15,497 nucleotides of DNA from Actinomycetes bacterium (lineage in GTDB: Bacteria > Actinomycetota > Actinomycetes > S36-B12 > UBA10799): contig JAKOZM010000538.1 in NCBI GenBank assembly GCA_029779995.1, positions 1 through 15,497 of the forward strand, in the 5' to 3' direction. Positions 13,181 to 15,497 of this stretch are shown here, piece by piece. The position numbers and the translations under genes were made by a program. Positions within the stretch are counted from its first letter, which is position 1. Every line of letters starts with the position of its first letter. Below the pieces are notes generated by a model that was given only the letters and a program-made list of their open reading frames with translations, did no database searches and was not told the origin of the DNA.

Positions 13181-13525
13181 TCAAGCGTTTGGGACCACCA
13201 CCTCGTCCACGGACTCGACGTGGAAGTAGGCGACTGCCCGTCGGCCTTCTGTAACGACGAGGACCTCACCATCGCTCACGCGATACGGAGGAACGTTGTC
13301 GACGATGAGCCATCCGGCATCCGCTGGTGATCGCCAGGCCACTCGGTCTTCAACTCGAAGGACCACGGAAGCGAGGCCGGTGTCCGCGGTGCTCGGCGGT
13401 ACGAAACCTGTGGCGGCATAGTCCTGTTCGGCTGGGGTCGGCGGCGGGCCCGAGTCGCGGCCGCCCTGGTCGCGCGTGAGCCACACGACGTAGCCGTGGA
13501 AGGGAAGAGGGGCGTCAATTCGCAC
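13181..13525 (-). CDS. Hypothetical protein, beta-rich, unrecognised
   Basis: This 114-residue frame starts at GTG 13525 with VRIDAPLPFHGYVVWLTRDQ. It contains YAATGFVPPSTADTGLASVV, LRVEDRVAWRSPADAGWLIV and EVLVVTEGRRAVAYFHVESV. The many alternating strands and the final VTEGRR.VAYFHVE recall a small beta-barrel, faintly like the EF-Tu-like C-terminal domain, but I cannot place it. Codon use is normal coding quality across the whole frame. An open extension to 13672 was rejected because it overlaps the divergent gene and lacks this character. The start codon is not marked by a ribosome-binding site. Confidence 0.6.
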   Translation of the reverse strand: MRIDAPLPFHGYVVWLTRDQGGRDSGPPPTPAEQDYAATGFVPPSTADTGLASVVLRVEDRVAWRSPADAGWLIVDNVPPYRVSDGEVLVVTEGRRAVAYFHVESVDEVVVPNA

Positions 13526-13664
13526 ATGGAGCAGTCTGCCCCCGCCTCGGCAGCAGCGTGATCGGTGCGCCGACCGATGTCCCGCCCGGCGGCAGAAGCG
13601 GACGTGTGCCGAGGCCGTCGGCTGCGGTCGTCTGCTCGCGCCTTGGTGCGGCCACAATGTCGGC

Positions 13665-13871
13665 ATGGCCAAGACTCACGAAGTACAGGGCATCGACCAT
13701 CTGCCGGTCTATCTCATCTCGCCCGAGGACCCTTGGGAGGTCGCCGAGGAAGACTTCATTGACGACATCCCGCTCGTGGCCGTACTCAAACGCATGGGGA
13801 CTGGCGACCACCTGTACTTCGTGGACTTTTCCAGCGTCCCTGGTCAGACCAAACTGACGCGTCTCGTTTGA
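13665..13871 (+). CDS. Small acidic hypothetical protein
   Basis: This 68-residue frame begins MAKTHEVQGIDHLPVYLISP, continues EDPWEVAEEDFIDDIPLVAV and ends LYFVDFSSVPGQTKLTRLV. It is strongly acidic in the middle and has no membrane helix. CACAAT lies six bases before the ATG, the same spacing as at its neighbours, and there is no ribosome-binding site. The antisense frame (13515-13898) is longer but Arg/Pro-rich at its end and less protein-like. I do not recognise the family. The small acidic character would suit an antitoxin or immunity partner, but no partner gene is present. Confidence 0.55.
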   Translation: MAKTHEVQGIDHLPVYLISPEDPWEVAEEDFIDDIPLVAVLKRMGTGDHLYFVDFSSVPGQTKLTRLV

Positions 13872-13964
13872 TCTGCCGGTGGTACTGCGCCATCGCACCT
13901 CGGGCGCGCGAGCCGGCAGGTCTCACTATCCGCGGCAATTGCGGAAGCTGCACACGCGGACTGA

Positions 13965-14576
13965 CTACACGATCCCGGCACCGCTGAGCCAGCCCACGCC
14001 TACATACCCCACGTACAGCAGGATGATCACAACTTCCATAGGGGATGGAATGCTCCACCGGCGTGAAAGCCCACCAGAGGGGCCATCCCCGTCAGCCGGC
14101 TCGGGCACTTGGATCGCCAGTGCCGCAAGGTAGTGCTCCTTCCCCCATATGTCTGCCAGCGTCGAGCGCTCGGTACCCACTGCCCGGATCGTCCTGCCGT
14201 CGACCTTTAGCGATTCGTAGATCGCTTCGCGACTCTGCGAGGGAACCTCGATGTCGGAGCGAGTGAACGTCCAGCGAAACACCGGGTTCACAACATCTAT
14301 GTCGTCGCCCTGAACCAGAACTCGAGGTTTGACCAGGAGCGTGTGGCACGCCAGTACCGCCAGCCCGGTTCCAAGGACGGTTGCGATTGCCTCTCGGTCC
14401 ATCCCGGTCCAGCCCTCCTTGGGCCACGCCACGGCGAGCGGGTCGCTGAACGCGATCATCAGCGTTAGGCCAGCGACGATGGCCCACCCGCTCCAGAAGT
14501 TCACCCAGTTGCGGATGACACGGACGCCGGTCGACCGTGACCGCCGAGTCTCATCACCCATTGCTCGGGGTGCCAT
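13965..14576 (-). CDS. Membrane protein with PH-like (bPH) domain
   Basis: This 203-residue protein has two N-terminal membrane helices, WVNFWSGWAIVAGLTLMIAF (24-43) and EAIATVLGTGLAVLACHTLL (62-81). A soluble section from about 83 to 160 and a last helix EVVIILLYVGYVGVGWL (181-197) complete it. The soluble section VQGDDIDVVNPVFRWTFTRS with DIEVPS matches the bacterial PH-like pattern found after paired helices in actinobacterial membrane proteins (v..dgi.v.Np.r...i.w.dI). The start may be ATG 14576 or ATG 14561 (MGDETRR), and neither has a good ribosome-binding site. The role is unknown. It faces the small acidic gene and ends 93 bases from it. Confidence 0.7.
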   Translation of the reverse strand: MAPRAMGDETRRSRSTGVRVIRNWVNFWSGWAIVAGLTLMIAFSDPLAVAWPKEGWTGMDREAIATVLGTGLAVLACHTLLVKPRVLVQGDDIDVVNPVFRWTFTRSDIEVPSQSREAIYESLKVDGRTIRAVGTERSTLADIWGKEHYLAALAIQVPEPADGDGPSGGLSRRWSIPSPMEVVIILLYVGYVGVGWLSGAGIV

Positions 14577-14955
14577 CGGCCGTCTGCATGCAAGAGCCCC
14601 ATGACGGCAGCATCGCTACGTGTGCCGAGTCAAGAGCCATTGAATAATCATCCCATTCGCGGATCGCCGACCAACTCGGATCGCGCCGAAGGGTGAGCAT
14701 CCGCACATCGGCATGTGAGTGAAGATCAGCGTGCCCATCCGGGGTGCGTTCCAGGCGGCCACTTCCTTGCCCGCGCCGCTCGGGCAAGGGTCCGCAGAGC
14801 CGATGCCCTGCTCGAGCGGTTCAGCCACGTGGCCCCCGGGCCTACTTCCGGTGACCACCTGTCGGCTGGCCGGCGAGCGAGCTCGGGATCCAGGCGGCGC
14901 TCTGGTCTGCAAATCCCGCTGGGTCCGGCTCGAGGGACTACCAAACACCGTGATG
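14577..14955. other. Intergenic stretch without a clear gene
   Basis: Minus-strand frames at 14554-14787 and 14616-14948 contain short protein-like bits (RDPSWSAIREWDDYSMALDS; MGTLIFTHMPMCGC) but overlap each other and lack start signals. They may be remains of one or two decayed genes. The only firm structure is the hairpin at 14765-14789. Confidence 0.4.
14765..14789. terminator. Perfect 9-base hairpin CCTTGCCCG / CGGGCAAGG
   Basis: The stem is perfect with a 7-base loop (CGCCGCT). The arm CTTGCCC recurs at 15049-15055 and GGGCAAG at 15144-15150, on either side of the second long repeat. It may be a terminator or part of a recombination region. Confidence 0.5.
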
Positions 14956-15033
14956 CGACACGCACGAAGTGCATAACGTCGGCTAATTCATGGAACCAAC
15001 GGCACTTCTTACAGTTTCCAGTGCATCTCGACA
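14956..15033 (+). repeat. Direct repeat copy A (78 bases)
   Basis: Copy A runs from CGACACGC through CGAAGTGCATAACGTC, GGCTAATTC, AACCAA-CGGCAC-TTCTTACA and GTGCATCTCGACA. Copy B at 15058-15135 has the same blocks in the same order and spacing, 102 bases on. The stretch is less GC-rich than its surroundings and has no open frame. It lies just past the dnaB stop. Confidence 0.85.
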
Positions 15034-15057
15034 CCATGATCCATAACCCTTGCCCAT

Positions 15058-15135
15058 CGACACGCCCGAAGTGCATAACGTCGGCTAATTCTTAGAATCA
15101 AGTGCCGTTCTTACAAGATTGCGTGCATCTCGACA
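15058..15135 (+). repeat. Direct repeat copy B (78 bases), centre inverted relative to A
   Basis: Identical to A over 25 bases from 15067 to 15091 and over GTGCATCTCGACA at 15123-15135. The hexamer between AAnCAA and TTCTTACA is GTGCCG (15102-15107), the exact reverse complement of CGGCAC in A (15000-15005). A third partial copy, TGCATCTCGACA, is at 15165-15176. Confidence 0.85.
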
Positions 15136-15164
15136 AGTTCATCGGGCAAGAGTTCAATCTTGGC

Positions 15165-15176
15165 TGCATCTCGACA
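15165..15176 (+). repeat. Third copy of TGCATCTCGACA, six bases from the dnaB stop
   Basis: On the minus strand TGTCGAGATGCA starts shortly after the dnaB stop codon. It equals the ends of copies A (15022-15033) and B (15124-15135). It may mark the outer tip of an element inserted beside dnaB. Confidence 0.7.
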
Positions 15177-15182
15177 CATACC

Positions 15183-15497
15183 TCAGAACTGTTGGGCCAT
15201 GTTGGTGAAGCGGCTGTAGTGACCCTGGAAGGCGACCACGATCGTGTCGGTGGGGCCGTTACGGTGCTTGGCCACGATCAAGTCGGCCTCGCCCGCCCGC
15301 TGAGTTTCCTTCTCGTAGGCCTCTTCTCGGTGCAACAGGATGACCATGTCGGCGTCCTGCTCGATCGAGTTGTGAACCGCGATCCCGTTGGCCACGAAGT
15401 TGTGCCCGCCCAGCACCGTCGCGTCGAAGACCTCCTCGACCCCGTCGGCCTCGATCGAGACGACCGGGTCCCAGAGGACGTCGTTGACGGCATACAG
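15183..15497 (-). CDS. dnaB: Replicative DNA helicase DnaB, C-terminal part with intein end
   Basis: The frame enters at the right edge and ends with TGA at 15183-15185. The first 43 visible residues belong to an intein. From Ser at 15366-15368 the DnaB extein resumes: SIEQDADMVILLHREEAYEK, GEADLIVAKHRNGPTDTIVV and HYSRFTNMAQQF. EQDAD(M/V)VILLHR and GEA(D)LI(V/L)AKHRNGPT are the conserved last motifs of the RecA-like helicase domain, with the arginine of KHRNGPT near the subunit interface. DnaB unwinds DNA ahead of the replication fork as a hexamer. In actinobacteria it normally follows rpsF-ssb-rpsR-rplI, which would lie beyond the window. The reading frame is intact here. Repeats begin only six bases after the stop. 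Confidence 0.95.
   Translation of the reverse strand: MYAVNDVLWDPVVSIEADGVEEVFDATVLGGHNFVANGIAVHNSIEQDADMVILLHREEAYEKETQRAGEADLIVAKHRNGPTDTIVVAFQGHYSRFTNMAQQF
15369..15497 (-). other. C-terminal splicing region of the DnaB intein
   Basis: YAVNDVLWDPVVSIEADGVE is followed by VFDATVLGGHNFVANGIAVH and the terminal Asn, then Ser of the extein. VFD.TV.GGHNF(V)ANGI is intein block F and (A)VHN/S is block G, with the penultimate His, the Asn that cyclises and the Ser nucleophile all present, so splicing chemistry looks intact. Insertion before SIEQDAD is the DnaB-b site also used in mycobacterial DnaB. The N-terminal splicing and any homing-endonuclease parts lie outside the window. Confidence 0.92.

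Noticed and set aside
14908..14946. tRNA-like 3' end (GGTCTGCAAATCCCGC ... ACTACCA)
   Set aside because: The T-arm is not closed properly and no D-arm, anticodon arm or acceptor partner could be paired.
15049..15150. CTTGCCC (15049) and GGGCAAG (15144) as a long stem around repeat B, matching the hairpin arms at 14766-14788
   Set aside because: Seven-base arms almost 90 bases apart are weak evidence for a fold. Noted only as part of the repeat region.

Overview
The window is GC-rich, and its proteins use the Ala/Arg/Gly/Val-rich codons typical of a high-GC actinobacterium. The best anchor is the right edge. The last 315 bases encode, on the minus strand, the C-terminus of the replicative helicase DnaB, interrupted by the end of an intein at the DnaB site also used in mycobacteria. 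The window is therefore probably chromosomal, lying immediately downstream of dnaB. No rRNA, tRNA, CRISPR array or phage structural cluster was found.

Layout. Positions 1-2300 hold a cut-off gene, an orphan HNRLLHG-type (contractile-injection-associated) protein, a LuxR-type regulator and a divergent small alpha/beta-barrel protein. Positions 2300-4150 are a decay zone: a DUF6933-like gene and a two-helix membrane protein, each with an apparent one-base frameshift, a 500-base stretch without a convincing gene, and the C-terminal stump of a RelE toxin. Positions 4147-5942 are a complete IS1182-family element flanked by CTAG. Positions 6234-7556 hold a luciferase-like oxidoreductase converging on an OsmC-like protein.

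Positions 7660-14576 look like an accessory region of mostly single genes on both strands. They are a HEPN-like protein, a PD-(D/E)xK-like nuclease candidate, a broken GNAT acetyltransferase, a GIY-YIG nuclease with extra domains, an orphan MafI-type immunity protein, a PadR regulator overlapping a Cys/His-motif partner, a CPCC protein, two unrecognised small proteins and a PH-like membrane protein. From 14577 to 15182 there is no clear gene. That stretch ends in a pair of 78-base direct repeats, 102 bases apart, whose central hexamer is inverted between the copies.

How it fits together. Most genes stand alone. Seven have an xAnnnT hexamer exactly six bases before the start codon, which suggests separately transcribed leaderless messages. 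The only clear translationally coupled pair is PadR with its partner. Nuclease-like genes, an orphan immunity gene, a toxin stump, an IS and several frameshifts suggest an island that gains and loses genes beside dnaB. Its boundary may be the repeat pair just after the dnaB stop. The frameshifts could also be sequencing errors.
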